NCBI GenBank assembly: GCA_024278345.1
Contig: JAJRTK010000232.1
Span: 1-28,646, forward strand
Length of the DNA: 28,646 nucleotides
Source: a bacterium
Lineage (GTDB): Bacteria > CSSED10-310 > JAJRTK01
Direction of reading: 5' to 3'
Below, one piece after another: positions 7,821 through 16,678 of the stretch. Position 1 is the stretch's first letter. Every line of letters starts with the position of its first letter. The position numbers were made by a program, and so were the translations under genes. Below the pieces are notes generated by a model. It did no database searches and was not told where the DNA came from. It saw only the letters and a program-made list of their open reading frames with translations.

Positions 7821-10800
7821 ATGGATGAGACCGTTTCCACAGCCGGGCCCTACCACCTCCTCGAGCCCCTGGGGCACGGGGGAATGGGCATCGTCTACCG
7901 GGCCGAGCACACCCAGACGGGAGCCCAGGTAGCCCTGAAGATGATCAAGGTGGCGAACGCCGGGATGCTCCGCGGATTCCGACGGGAGATCCATACTTTG
8001 GCCCGGATCCGCCACGAGGGGATCGTGGAGATTCTGGATCAAGGCATCCTCGACGGCCTGCCTTGGTATGCCATGGAACTCGTGGAAGGCGTGAGTCTGG
8101 CCAACTATGTGCCGGCCAGGCGGACGGAAGCCCCCACCATCGACCTTGCCGACACAGTGATTCTCTCTGGCCCCATGGCGGCGGGAGAAAAGGGTGGGAA
8201 TGCCCTGGAGCAGGCGAGTCCACGGGCAGCGGGAAGCGGCGAGGTGAGGCCGCGCACCAGTTTGGCGGAGCTCATGCCGATCCTGACACTTTTGCGGCGG
8301 CTCTGCCAGCCTCTGGCCTACCTGCACGGGGAAGGAATTGTCCACGGAGACCTGAAGCCAGAGAATATCATCATCCGAAACGGGCACACGCCAGTGCTGC
8401 TGGACTTTGGAGTCACGTCCCAATTCGCGGGCAACCTGAGTTGGGAGGGGACTCGGATCGAAGCGGGGATGGCGGGGACGGTGCCCTACATGGCGCCAGA
8501 GCAGGCCCAAGGGGAGATGGTGGATGCCCGCGCCGATCTTTACTCGCTGGGCTGCATCTTGTTCGAGCTGGTGGTGGGCCGTCCTCCCTTTGCGGATTCG
8601 TCGGCGTTTCAGGTGATTTGGTCCCACGTGAACGCGCCTCCACCCGTGATGTCGGATCTGGTGGAGGGGGTGCCGCAGGAGCTGGACGACCTGGCGCTCA
8701 GGCTTCTGGAAAAACGCCCACAGAACCGCATCGGGTATGCGGACGACGTGGCGGCAGCGCTGGTACGTCTTGGCGCCGGCCAGGACCCTCCATCGAGGGA
8801 GCCGGAGCCCAAGCCGTATCTCTACCAGGCTCGCCTTGCCGGTCGTTCCGATCAATTGACGACTCTGGCGGAAAGGCTCGACGCCTGTGAAGCCTCTCAG
8901 GGACAAACCGTATTGGTTTGCGGAGAAAGCGGCGTTGGCAAGACGCGTTTGGTTCTGGAGTTCAGCCGTGCGGCGTCGAAGCGGGAGGCCATCGTTCTGA
9001 CGGGAGAATGCCGCCGCGGCAGCGCCCGCCCGCTCCAGGGTCTAGCCAGGCCGCTCCGGATGCTGAGTGATCGGTGCCGGGAAAAAGGGCGGATCGAAGC
9101 TGATCGGCTCCTGGGCGCCAGGGGTAAGCTTCTAGCCCTCTACGAGCCTTCCATCGCGGAGCTTTCGGGGCAGGACGCCTTTCCCATGCCCGCCGCAATC
9201 CCGCCAGCGGCGGCGCGGAAACGGCTTTTTTCCTACCTTGCGGGAACCCTCAGCGCACTGTCGGAACAGGGGACGGTCCTTCTGATTGTCGAAGATCTTC
9301 AGTGGGCAGACGAGCTGACGGTGGGATTCCTAGAGGCCTTGGCGGCCAGCTCGGTGCTCCAGGATTCGGCGCTTTTGGTGATCGGAACGTACCGAGCGGA
9401 CGTGGAACCGGAGCGGCTTAGAGCACTGAAAAAAGCTCCGGGCATCGATGTTCTGGAATTGTCGTCTCTTGCGCCGGCGGCGGTGGCGGAAATGGTGGGA
9501 GACATGCTGGCGCACATCCCGGCGCCGCAGGTTTTCTCGCGCTTCGTGGCCCAGCAATCGGGGGGCAATCCCTTTTATGTGGCGGAGTATCTTCAGACGG
9601 CGGTCCTGGAGGGTCTGTTGCGGCGGGACCACGATGGTTTCTGGCAACTGGAGCCCGAGGACGACCCCGAAGCGGCGGAAAGGGCCTACAGCCAGCTTCC
9701 TCTGCCGCGAACGCTCCGGCACCTGGTCGCCCGGCGCATCCAGGCCCTGGAAGGCAGCGTGAAGGCTCTTTTGGAGACGCTCTGCGTCTTGGGGCGAGAG
9801 ACGACGAGCAGCCTTGCAGCCGTGGCATCTGGCCTTCCCACGGAAGAACTTTACGACGGCATCTCCGAGCTCCTCCGGCTCCAGATCCTGGACGAGATGG
9901 GGGAAAGCCTTCGGTTCACTCACGACCACCTCCGGGATGTGGCCTACCAAGCGCTCCCGCCCGATCGGCGCGCCAACCTTCATCGCAGCGTCGCGGCGGC
10001 CATGGAAGAGTTGCCTGCAACAGAGCGGGAGCTTCGAATGGCCGAACTGGCGCACCACTGGGTGGAGGCCGTGGAGGAGTCCAGGGCGCGGAGCTATTAC
10101 CTGGCGGCCGCCCGCCGCGCCAAGGACCGGTATGCCCATGCCGAGGCCGAGGAACACTACCTAGCCTACTTCCGCCTCCAGCCCGACATTACCCACCAGA
10201 GTATCGCCGCCAGGAATGAACTAGGCCGCGACGTGCTAGGCATCCAAGGCCGGCATGACGACGCCATCGCCCAATACGAACAGGCGTGGGAAGAGTCCCA
10301 GTTCATTGGTGATCGGGATGCCGAAGCCGAAGCCCTTGAATGCCTTGGCAGGGTTCACTACACCCGCGGCGCCATGGAGTTGGCCAGGAGCTTCTACGAA
10401 GAGGCTCTTCGGATCGTCTCGGACACGAACGACAAGAACCGGGAAGCCGGGATTCTTGTGGATCTGGCCATGCTCTCCGTGGACCAGGGGCGGATCGACG
10501 ATGGCTGTTTTCTGTCGGAACAGGCACTGGTGACCGCGCTGGAGGCGAAAAACCGTCAAGCCGAACGGCGGGCTCTCCTTCACCTGGCCAACGTGCATCG
10601 GGTGCTGGGAAACCTGGAAGGAGCACGGCCCGTCTATGATAGGGCGCTCTCTTTGGCAGTGAAGAGCGGTGATCGCCGAGGAGAGGCCGAAGTTCTGACG
10701 AACCTCTCGAAATTGGAGGCAGCCGGAAACCACTATGGGAAGAGCCAGACTCTGAGCGAAAAGGCACTCCGGATCTTCCAGGAGATCGTTGATCTAGAGG

Positions 10801-11321
10801 GAGAGGCCCGCGTGCTGACAAGCCTGGCGGGGCTGCACACGGGCAAGGGTTGGCTCTCGGCCGCCGCCGAGACTTATGAAAAGGCGATGAAAATCGAAGA
10901 AGAGCTGGGCCATCGTGTCGGGAAAGGCGTGGTTCTGACGCATCTTGCGAACCTCAAACGGATTCAGGGCGATCTGGACGATGCGATTCGTTTTTGCTGG
11001 GAAGCCGTGTCGATTTTCCAGGAGCTCAACGACGAAGTGCAGCTTGTCCGGGCGCTTTGCTGCGAGGGACACATCGCTCTTGCCCGGCGACGGCCGGCTG
11101 GCGCTCAACTCCGGGAGGCCCGCCGCGTTTCGGAAAAACTGGGAGTCGTGGGCAAAAAGGGCTCGGTGATCCGAGCACTGGAAAAGCTCGAACGAGCCCA
11201 CGAAGCATTTGAACATGGAGCGGAACACTTGTTATTCCGTGGTCAACTGGTGGGGGACATCCCGGTTCCGTTGCGGCAAAAACTCGTGGAAACCGGGGAA
11301 CTGAGCTGGGGTGAATCCTGA
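7821..11321 (+). CDS. Ser/Thr protein kinase fused to AAA-type ATPase and TPR repeats
   Basis: From the ATG at 7821 this is a 1,166-residue cytoplasmic signalling protein. The Hanks-type kinase domain (about 11-310) has the glycine loop GHGGMG, Lys40, Glu56, catalytic loop HGDLKPEN (Asp177, Asn182), DFG at 195-197 and APE at 225-227. The Arg before the catalytic Asp is replaced by Gly, so it is a non-RD kinase. An insertion of about 50 residues (96-145) precedes the catalytic loop. An ATPase follows with Walker A GESGVGKT (368-375) and Walker B LLIVEDLQWAD (from 487). About seven 40-residue TPRs (about 798-1070) end the protein. The ATPase-TPR part probably gates or scaffolds the kinase. A GTG at 7746 is in frame, but its AGGAG is only 2 nt away and kinase homology begins just after the ATG, so I prefer 7821. 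Confidence 0.92.
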   Translation: MDETVSTAGPYHLLEPLGHGGMGIVYRAEHTQTGAQVALKMIKVANAGMLRGFRREIHTLARIRHEGIVEILDQGILDGLPWYAMELVEGVSLANYVPARRTEAPTIDLADTVILSGPMAAGEKGGNALEQASPRAAGSGEVRPRTSLAELMPILTLLRRLCQPLAYLHGEGIVHGDLKPENIIIRNGHTPVLLDFGVTSQFAGNLSWEGTRIEAGMAGTVPYMAPEQAQGEMVDARADLYSLGCILFELVVGRPPFADSSAFQVIWSHVNAPPPVMSDLVEGVPQELDDLALRLLEKRPQNRIGYADDVAAALVRLGAGQDPPSREPEPKPYLYQARLAGRSDQLTTLAERLDACEASQGQTVLVCGESGVGKTRLVLEFSRAASKREAIVLTGECRRGSARPLQGLARPLRMLSDRCREKGRIEADRLLGARGKLLALYEPSIAELSGQDAFPMPAAIPPAAARKRLFSYLAGTLSALSEQGTVLLIVEDLQWADELTVGFLEALAASSVLQDSALLVIGTYRADVEPERLRALKKAPGIDVLELSSLAPAAVAEMVGDMLAHIPAPQVFSRFVAQQSGGNPFYVAEYLQTAVLEGLLRRDHDGFWQLEPEDDPEAAERAYSQLPLPRTLRHLVARRIQALEGSVKALLETLCVLGRETTSSLAAVASGLPTEELYDGISELLRLQILDEMGESLRFTHDHLRDVAYQALPPDRRANLHRSVAAAMEELPATERELRMAELAHHWVEAVEESRARSYYLAAARRAKDRYAHAEAEEHYLAYFRLQPDITHQSIAARNELGRDVLGIQGRHDDAIAQYEQAWEESQFIGDRDAEAEALECLGRVHYTRGAMELARSFYEEALRIVSDTNDKNREAGILVDLAMLSVDQGRIDDGCFLSEQALVTALEAKNRQAERRALLHLANVHRVLGNLEGARPVYDRALSLAVKSGDRRGEAEVLTNLSKLEAAGNHYGKSQTLSEKALRIFQEIVDLEGEARVLTSLAGLHTGKGWLSAAAETYEKAMKIEEELGHRVGKGVVLTHLANLKRIQGDLDDAIRFCWEAVSIFQELNDEVQLVRALCCEGHIALARRRPAGAQLREARRVSEKLGVVGKKGSVIRALEKLERAHEAFEHGAEHLLFRGQLVGDIPVPLRQKLVETGELSWGES

Positions 11322-11360
11322 GGACGGGGATCCATCGTCAAACGTCCACGTGGGAGATTC

Positions 11361-11420
11361 GGCCACTTTTTTTGAGGGTTGCGTTCCGCTCTCATCACTC
11401 GCGGCCGCTCGTGCTGTTCG
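11361..11420 (-). repeat. Dispersed intergenic repeat, copy E
   Basis: Read on the minus strand, 11394-11361 gives GATGAGAGCGGAACGCAACC followed by a C and an A-rich run ending AAGTGGCC. It sits between the kinase stop and the pyruvate kinase start, in the opposite orientation to copy A, so copies A and E bracket the kinase gene as inverted repeats. Similarity extends further on the G/C-rich side, to about 11420. Confidence 0.7.
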
Positions 11421-11493
11421 CCGGTTCCGCAGCTCTTCCAGGCTTCCGCCAGCAGGTGAGAATCCTTCCGATCAACAAGCAAGGGCCAGTGCC

Positions 11494-12948
11494 ATGTCGA
11501 TTCTAATTGAACATAAGTTGCTCTTGAGGAAACGAACGAAAATTATCGCCACTCTGGGTCCCGCAAGCCGCGACGGTAAGACCATTGGCGAGCTCATGAA
11601 GGCGGGGGTGGATATTTTTCGCCTCAATCTCTCTCACGGCGAGTTTTCCGAGCATGCGGCGACCTACCGCACGATCCGCCGGGCGGAACAAGAGCTTGGC
11701 AGGGCAGTGGCGGTGCTGGCGGATCTCGGCGGCCCCAAGATCCGCATGGGCCGGTTTGAAGGGGGACAGATCCAGCTCGCGGTCGGAGGAACAGTCCGGG
11801 TTACCACGCGGAAAGTGCTGGGGAAACCCGGGTTGGTGCCATCGCAGTACGAAGCCCTTGCCAACGATGTGAACCGGGGGGATCCGATCCTTCTGGACGA
11901 CGGGAATCTGGAGCTTCGCGTCCAGTCCGTAAAGGGCACAGAGATCGACTGCAAGGTCATCGTCGGTGGAGTTGTCAAGGACCACAAGGGAATGAACCTG
12001 CCGGGCGTCGATATCTCGGCACCATCCTTGACGGACAAAGACCGGCGTGACGCCCTGGGGGCCTTGGAGCTGGGCGTCGATTTCTTGGCTCTTTCATTTG
12101 TCCGGAAGGCCCGAGATGTCCGGCAGCTCCGGGAACTCATCCAAAAGGCGGGCCACCAGACCCGGATCATCGCCAAGATCGAGAAACCCGAGGCACTTCA
12201 GGAGATCGACGGAATCCTGGAAGCTGCCGACGCCATCATGGTGGCCCGAGGCGACCTCGGGGTTGAGCTCCCGCCGGAGAAAGTCCCCGCCGTCCAGGAT
12301 GAGCTGATCCAGCTCGCCCGGTGCCGAAACAAACCGGTGATCGTGGCAACCCAGATGCTGGAATCGATGATCGAGCATCCGCGGCCCACCCGAGCCGAGG
12401 TGTCGGACGTGGCTCACGCGGTGATGAACGGGACGGATGCAGTGATGCTGTCGGGGGAGACGGCCGTGGGGGCCCACCCGGTCCGGGCGGTAAAAATGAT
12501 GGCGGACATCGCCCGCCAGTCCGAAAGCCGCCTCTGGAGGACCAGCGCCTTCGGATCGGTTCAACACGGTCTCGACGCAAACCCGCCCATCTCCGTGGAA
12601 CTAGCCGTGGCCCGTGCCACAGCCCTTCTTTCCAGGGACCTTTTGGTACGAGCCATCGTGGTGGTCACTCGTGGCGGGAGCACAGCCTCGATGCTGGCGT
12701 CGGCCAGGCCGGCGTCTCCCATCCTTGGAGTCACCCTTGATGAGGACGTCTGCCGTCGGATGAACCTTCTTTGGGGCGTCGTTCCGGTGCTGGCGGAACC
12801 TGAAAAGATGCAGCGTCTCCGCTGCTTCGCCAGGAATCTGGTGGTGGAGATGTGTCTTGCCTCGCCGGGAGAATTCATACTGATCGTCCGGGGTTACGAC
12901 GAGCAAATGGAGCGAAGCGCCCCCACGGTCACCGTAGTCTGCGTCTGA
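11494..12948 (+). CDS. pyk: Pyruvate kinase
   Basis: This 484-residue protein converts phosphoenolpyruvate and ADP to pyruvate and ATP, the last step of glycolysis, in the cytoplasm. It has the classic signatures: TLGPAS (20-25), FRLNLSHG (42-49), the family motif RIIAKIEKPEAL with catalytic Lys228 and metal ligand Glu230, ARGDLGVE with Asp254, and the ATQMLESM and RAEVSDVAHAV segments. The B domain lies at about 83-180 and the C-terminal regulatory domain at about 350-484. Length is normal for a bacterial enzyme, with no extra PEP-utilising domain. The frame is open back to a GTG at 11311, but that extension would translate dispersed repeat copy E and resembles no pyruvate kinase. The ATG at 11494 has AAGGG about 9 nt upstream. 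A TerC-like gene follows after 25 bp, probably co-transcribed. Confidence 0.96.
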   Translation: MSILIEHKLLLRKRTKIIATLGPASRDGKTIGELMKAGVDIFRLNLSHGEFSEHAATYRTIRRAEQELGRAVAVLADLGGPKIRMGRFEGGQIQLAVGGTVRVTTRKVLGKPGLVPSQYEALANDVNRGDPILLDDGNLELRVQSVKGTEIDCKVIVGGVVKDHKGMNLPGVDISAPSLTDKDRRDALGALELGVDFLALSFVRKARDVRQLRELIQKAGHQTRIIAKIEKPEALQEIDGILEAADAIMVARGDLGVELPPEKVPAVQDELIQLARCRNKPVIVATQMLESMIEHPRPTRAEVSDVAHAVMNGTDAVMLSGETAVGAHPVRAVKMMADIARQSESRLWRTSAFGSVQHGLDANPPISVELAVARATALLSRDLLVRAIVVVTRGGSTASMLASARPASPILGVTLDEDVCRRMNLLWGVVPVLAEPEKMQRLRCFARNLVVEMCLASPGEFILIVRGYDEQMERSAPTVTVVCV

Positions 12949-12973
12949 ACCATCCTTTCTTCGAGGAATCAAC

Positions 12974-13786
12974 ATGGAGCAATTCTTCAACCTCCACAAC
13001 TTCGTCACCTTGCTCTTCCTCACGCTCCTCCAGGCGGTGTTGGGGTTCGACAACCTGCTTTACATCTCCATCGAGTCGAAGCGAGCGCCCAGGGAAGACC
13101 GCTCCCGGGTGCGGACCATGGGAATCGGAGTGGCCATCGTGTTGCGGATCGCCCTCTTGTTCCTTGTCATCTCCGTCATTGACTTCTTCCGAGACCCCGT
13201 GGTGACGCTGCATCTTCCGAGGATCCTCGACGCCAAGCCCTCGATTCACAGCCTGATCGTGCTTGCCGGTGGCGCTTTCATCATCTACACGGCGACGAGG
13301 GAGATCCTCCACATGATGAGTCTGGAGGGTGAACAGCACGCCGAGGGTCACACCGGACAGAGTGCCGGGAGTGTCATTTTCTGGATTGTGGTCATGAACG
13401 TGGTCTTCTCTTTCGACTCGATTTTGAGTGCTATCGCCCTCACCAAGGTCTTTTGGGTCATGGCCACGGCCATCGTCATCAGCGGAATTCTCATGATCAA
13501 GCTCGCCGATGACGTGTCGGAGTTCCTGCAAAGAAACCGTATGTACGAGGTACTGGGCCTCTTCATCCTCTTCGTGGTGGGCATCATGCTCCTCTCCGAG
13601 GGCGGACACCTGGCGCACCTGGAACTCTTCAACTACGAAATCACGCCCATGAGCAAGGCCACCTTCTACTTTGTCATCACCGTGCTGGTGCTCACGGACG
13701 TTGTCCAGGCCAGGTACCGCAAGAAGCTCCAGCGGGCGAGGGCAACGAAGGGGGAAGTGAGGATTCCTGAGGTTGGCACAAGCTAA
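12974..13786 (+). CDS. TerC-family integral membrane protein
   Basis: This 270-residue inner-membrane protein has about seven hydrophobic segments. It carries the paired TerC-family acidic motifs GFDNLLYI (24-31) and FSFDSILSAIA (145-155), followed by the typical LADDVSEFLQRNRMYEVLGLF region ahead of a helix ending VVGIMLLSEGGH. TerC/Alx proteins are linked to metal-ion (notably manganese) efflux and tellurite resistance, and the intramembrane Asp residues are thought to be functional. No other ter-operon gene is nearby, so tellurite resistance should not be assumed. GAGG precedes the ATG at good spacing. Adjacency to pyruvate kinase, an enzyme that needs divalent metal, is suggestive but may be chance. 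Confidence 0.92.
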   Translation: MEQFFNLHNFVTLLFLTLLQAVLGFDNLLYISIESKRAPREDRSRVRTMGIGVAIVLRIALLFLVISVIDFFRDPVVTLHLPRILDAKPSIHSLIVLAGGAFIIYTATREILHMMSLEGEQHAEGHTGQSAGSVIFWIVVMNVVFSFDSILSAIALTKVFWVMATAIVISGILMIKLADDVSEFLQRNRMYEVLGLFILFVVGIMLLSEGGHLAHLELFNYEITPMSKATFYFVITVLVLTDVVQARYRKKLQRARATKGEVRIPEVGTS

Positions 13787-13870
13787 GGCGGGCCACTCCA
13801 GCCAAAGACCGGTGCTGACCTGCTTTTTTGCGGTGCTCTTCGCTCAGGGCTTGGATCACGATAAACCCTT

Positions 13871-13920
13871 TGCTTTCTTTGTGTTGCGTTCCGCTCCCAT
13901 CGGCGGCCATCCGGTCGACC
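13871..13920 (-). repeat. Dispersed intergenic repeat, copy D
   Basis: On the minus strand, 13902-13871 reads GATGGGAGCGGAACGCAACA followed by CAAAGAAAGCA. It lies in the 205-bp gap between the convergent TerC and M20 peptidase genes. GATGGGAGCGGAA is shared exactly with copy A, and GAGCGGAACGCAAC with copies B and E. I see no strong intrinsic terminator elsewhere in this gap. Confidence 0.7.
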
Positions 13921-13991
13921 GCTGCTCGGTTGCACGGAATCATGGATCGTCGGTGGCGAAGCTCCAAGGCCGGCCTTGGCGCGGGAATCGT

Positions 13992-15530
13992 CTAGGTCGC
14001 GGCAAACGCGGCCGGATACCGGGCCAGGAAGGCAATGGCATGGGTGAGCTCCCGCCTATCAACACACTCGCCGATCTTGTGGGTGTTTTGCTCGATGCCG
14101 GGGCCAAGTCCGAACATTGGCGGGTGTTTGACCGCACCGGAAACCACCCACCTCTTCGCGGGGGAAATCTCGATGTGATGGGCCTCCACGGGGATGGGAA
14201 AGCCCACTCCATCGGTGGAAAAGATCCAGCGATCCACGCGGGGATCCCGTCGAAGGGCGCCTCCTCTTCCACCGGCGGCGAGATGCGGCGAGATCACCCT
14301 TTGATAGGTGTTGACGGCTGCCTGGATGGCCGGATGGTCTGGGGCGGTGACCCAGCCGGGATAGACCTGGGCGTTGCCCAGACGGTAGCCGCGCCAGGTG
14401 GGTTGGTCGTAGACGGGGATGGAAACCTGGACTTGGAGGCCGGCGTTTCTGGCGGCGCGTACGGCTTCCAGAGCCTCCAGATCGGCCACGGCTTGGTCCG
14501 GCGTTTCTCCCACGGTAAGACGACGATCAAAGCGGAAGGTGAACCGGTCGGGGACAGCGCAATCGCTGGGGGTCTCCAGGCGGGCCCAGGATGCGGTTCG
14601 CGTGCCATGGCCCAGGAATTCGTCATCCAGGAAGCCCTGCCGTGCGTCGTATGCCTTCGCCGCTTCGGCAAGAATGGCACCGCCCCACTCCAGGGGGTTG
14701 AGGCCTTCCCAGGGCATGGAGCCGTGGCAGGAACGGCCCGTGACGCGGACTTCAATTTGCATTCTTCCTCGCTGGCCGCGGTAGATCCCCAAAGCTCCTT
14801 TGGTGGAATCGCCTGTGCCCTCTGTGAGGACCACCACATCTGGAATCCGCTCCGGACCGGCGCCTGGCCAAACTTTCTCCACCAGGTACCTGGGGCCACC
14901 GCCGTCGTTGTCTTCTTCGGAAACCGTGGCGTAGGAGCGGATGATGGTTCCTTTGAGGGCACCCAGTGGGGCCAGCTCCAAGAGAATCCGCGTTGCTACA
15001 ATCTGGGCGACGACGCCGCCAAGCTGGTCCGCGGAACCCCGGCCAAAAAGTAGATGCTGCCATTCATCATCGGGGGGCAGATAGCCAAGTTGCTCCCGAA
15101 GAACCTCCTTGTCCAGGCCATCCCAGTGCAGCAGCCCATCGTAGGCGTCGAGGCCGCCGCCAAACTTGTCCAGCCACTGCCCTCGAAGTGCCTGGACCGT
15201 GTCGCTGTGACCGTCAAAATAGATCACCCGCCGCTGGGCCAGAGGCATGGAGTCATCGGGGTCCATCACCGTCCAGACGAGATTGCCGTACTCGTCAAAC
15301 TCCACATCCTTAGGACTCCGGACAGCCCCAATTTCCACGATCCGCCGGCGGAGGTACTCCAGCCGCGGCCCCTCGTGGTTGCTCAATCCAGATACAGCGT
15401 CTCCACCATCGGCCGCCGGGCGATCAACGTAATCCGCTGGAATCCGTACGGCTTCCCGGAGGATTGAGGCTGCCAGCTCCCGATCCCGTGCGGCTAGCTG
15501 AGCGACTTTCCTGTCCAACTTCTGCGACAT
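13992..15530 (-). CDS. M20-family zinc metallopeptidase / amidohydrolase
   Basis: This 512-residue protein has the M20 (ArgE/DapE/YgeY-like) metal and catalytic set: DGHSDTV with His108 and Asp110, GRGSADQLGG with bridging Asp168, SEEDNDGG with catalytic Glu205 and metal ligand Glu206, TEGTGD with probable ligand Glu237, and a C-terminal His484 in NTHKIGE. A dimerisation domain with SCHGSMPWEGLNP (268-279) interrupts the catalytic domain, as usual for the family. There is no signal peptide, so it acts in the cytoplasm, hydrolysing an amide or peptide bond. It is longer than typical DapE (about 375 residues), with an extra loop near 115-160. The substrate cannot be told from sequence or context. 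It converges on TerC and is divergent from the 15724 gene. Confidence 0.9.
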   Translation of the reverse strand: MSQKLDRKVAQLAARDRELAASILREAVRIPADYVDRPAADGGDAVSGLSNHEGPRLEYLRRRIVEIGAVRSPKDVEFDEYGNLVWTVMDPDDSMPLAQRRVIYFDGHSDTVQALRGQWLDKFGGGLDAYDGLLHWDGLDKEVLREQLGYLPPDDEWQHLLFGRGSADQLGGVVAQIVATRILLELAPLGALKGTIIRSYATVSEEDNDGGGPRYLVEKVWPGAGPERIPDVVVLTEGTGDSTKGALGIYRGQRGRMQIEVRVTGRSCHGSMPWEGLNPLEWGGAILAEAAKAYDARQGFLDDEFLGHGTRTASWARLETPSDCAVPDRFTFRFDRRLTVGETPDQAVADLEALEAVRAARNAGLQVQVSIPVYDQPTWRGYRLGNAQVYPGWVTAPDHPAIQAAVNTYQRVISPHLAAGGRGGALRRDPRVDRWIFSTDGVGFPIPVEAHHIEISPAKRWVVSGAVKHPPMFGLGPGIEQNTHKIGECVDRRELTHAIAFLARYPAAFAAT

Positions 15531-15723
15531 GGCTCCATACCCTCCGGCTCGTTACGTTCCACGGAAGGGCGAGATTACGCCCTCAACAGGGCTTCTAGCA
15601 CCGCCACTACGTCCCTGACAAGAGAGCGCGGAGAGGGACCCGGCAGAGTTCGACTCATTCGCCCCCAAAGGTTTTTTGCAGTAGAATGATCACAGGCTCA
15701 AACGATCAGGAGACGCGGCAACC

Positions 15724-16383
15724 ATGAACTTTCTTGATGAATTCGACCAGGCGTTCGACGATCTTTTCGGCGACGAACAAGAAACCGCGGCCCAGGGAAA
15801 AGGGAAAGCCCCCGGCACCACGGCCAAGACGATGGAAGGCGAGGTGGAACCATCCACGGGACCGACTCCGGGTGTTGATGATTCCGTGGCCGCCGAGCTC
15901 GCCGAGCTTCAGAGCGCTCTGGCCGACGAGGCTGTGGTCCCTGTGGCCACGGTCATCGCGCTCTTGGATCAGCTCCCAAGACGTTATGTTCTTGGAGCGC
16001 TCCACGGCTCCCTTCAACGCCTTGCGAAACTCACTTCGGCCGACAGGAGAGGGCCTGCCAACCAGGAGCTGTTGGCGATTCTGACCACCCGATGCGGGAG
16101 GATCCGGAAAGTCCTTCGGAAACAAGAGAAACAAGAGATTCTCCGCCTGGGCCACGCACTGGGGGATCCTCACGTGGAAGAGCACATTGGCCCAACGAAG
16201 CGGCTATTTAAGGAGCTTATGGCGACTCCAGGCCTTGAGGTGGAAGAGGCCGCCAAGCTCTTCATGATCGGCCTCTGGCAGCCAGCTTTGGTCCTGAAAG
16301 CCAAAGCGGAGGAGATCGAGAGCTTTGTGGGAATTTCCCCAAAGGTCACCCGCTCTTTTCAGGCCCGGCTTGCGGCAAGCTGA
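15724..16383 (+). CDS. Helical cytoplasmic protein of unknown function
   Basis: This 219-residue protein has no signal or membrane segment. The N terminus is strongly acidic with a repeated FD pattern (FLDEFDQAFDDLFGDE), then comes a low-complexity Gly/Pro/Thr linker (about 22-52) and an alpha-helical remainder. The C-terminal 45 residues (EEAAKLFMIGLWQPALVLKA, then a VGISPKVTRSFQARL-type ending) resemble helix-hairpin-helix-like modules, where GIS precedes a short helix. That is a pattern observation, not a firm assignment. AGGAG precedes the ATG by about 11 nt, and a -10-like TAGAAT is at 15682-15687 without a clear -35. No function can be assigned. Confidence 0.7.
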   Translation: MNFLDEFDQAFDDLFGDEQETAAQGKGKAPGTTAKTMEGEVEPSTGPTPGVDDSVAAELAELQSALADEAVVPVATVIALLDQLPRRYVLGALHGSLQRLAKLTSADRRGPANQELLAILTTRCGRIRKVLRKQEKQEILRLGHALGDPHVEEHIGPTKRLFKELMATPGLEVEEAAKLFMIGLWQPALVLKAKAEEIESFVGISPKVTRSFQARLAAS

Positions 16384-16388
16384 TGAGT

Positions 16389-16526
16389 CGCCAACCCGGG
16401 TGGGCAGTTCTTGGGGCGGTCGATGGACCGCCAACTGAACTGGGCAGTTGACAGCCAACGGTGCCGGGCGTTTTTCGTCAAAAATTGTTCTGAAAAGAGG
16501 TTTGGCGGAAAAAGACAACCGCCAAC
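16389..16526. promoter_or_regulatory. Paired CCGCCAAC inverted repeats, probable activator sites
   Basis: CGCCAAC occurs at 16389, 16429 and 16520, and inverted at 16502. Two of these form inverted repeats: GGCGGT-CGATGG-ACCGCC at 16415-16432, and TTGGCGG-N10-CCGCCAA at 16502-16525. Their right arms are 91 bp apart. In addition CGCCAAC-N5-TGGGCAGTT is directly repeated at 16389-16409 and 16429-16449. The sites lie about 55-190 bp upstream of the sigma-54-type promoter, where enhancer-binding proteins usually bind. Confidence 0.5.
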
Positions 16527-16578
16527 TCCTTAACTCTAAAGCTGTTTCCCTTTTGGATCGCAGATTGCCCTCCATTCC

Positions 16579-16594
16579 TGGCACGCTTCTGGCT
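16579..16594 (+). promoter_or_regulatory. Sigma-54-type (-24/-12) promoter
   Basis: TGGCAC-GCTTC-TGGCT matches the TGGCAC-N5-TTGCW consensus with one mismatch and keeps the invariant GG-N10-GC spacing (GG at 16580, GC at 16592). Transcription would start near 16606, leaving a leader of about 73 nt before the EF-hand gene at 16679. Confidence 0.5.
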
Positions 16595-16678
16595 ACATGA
16601 GATGGGCGTCCAGACGGAATCTTCCGTTCACAACGAGTTGAAGAATCTCTCGATTCAAGGAAATTTAGGAGAACAGTT

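Noticed and set aside
7193-7840. Leftward open frame of 215 codons across the repeat-rich gap
   Set aside because: It translates the inverted-repeat element and repeat copy A, overlaps the start of the kinase gene, and has low-complexity composition.
11311-11493. N-terminal extension of pyruvate kinase from a GTG overlapping the kinase stop
   Set aside because: The added 61 residues come from repeat copy E and have no counterpart in pyruvate kinases; the ATG at 11494 has a better ribosome site.
12974-13786. Tellurite resistance locus
   Set aside because: Only a single TerC-family gene is present, without terZABDEF, so the family name alone does not support that function.
13773-15053. Long rightward open frame (426 codons) opposite the M20 peptidase
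   Set aside because: It is antisense to a gene with complete M20 motifs, starts inside TerC, contains dispersed repeat copy D, and its translation has no recognisable domain.
15566-15583. Inverted repeat AGGGCG-N6-CGCCCT upstream of the M20 peptidase gene
   Set aside because: Short arms, no T-run and no second site; it could be an operator but there is too little to call.
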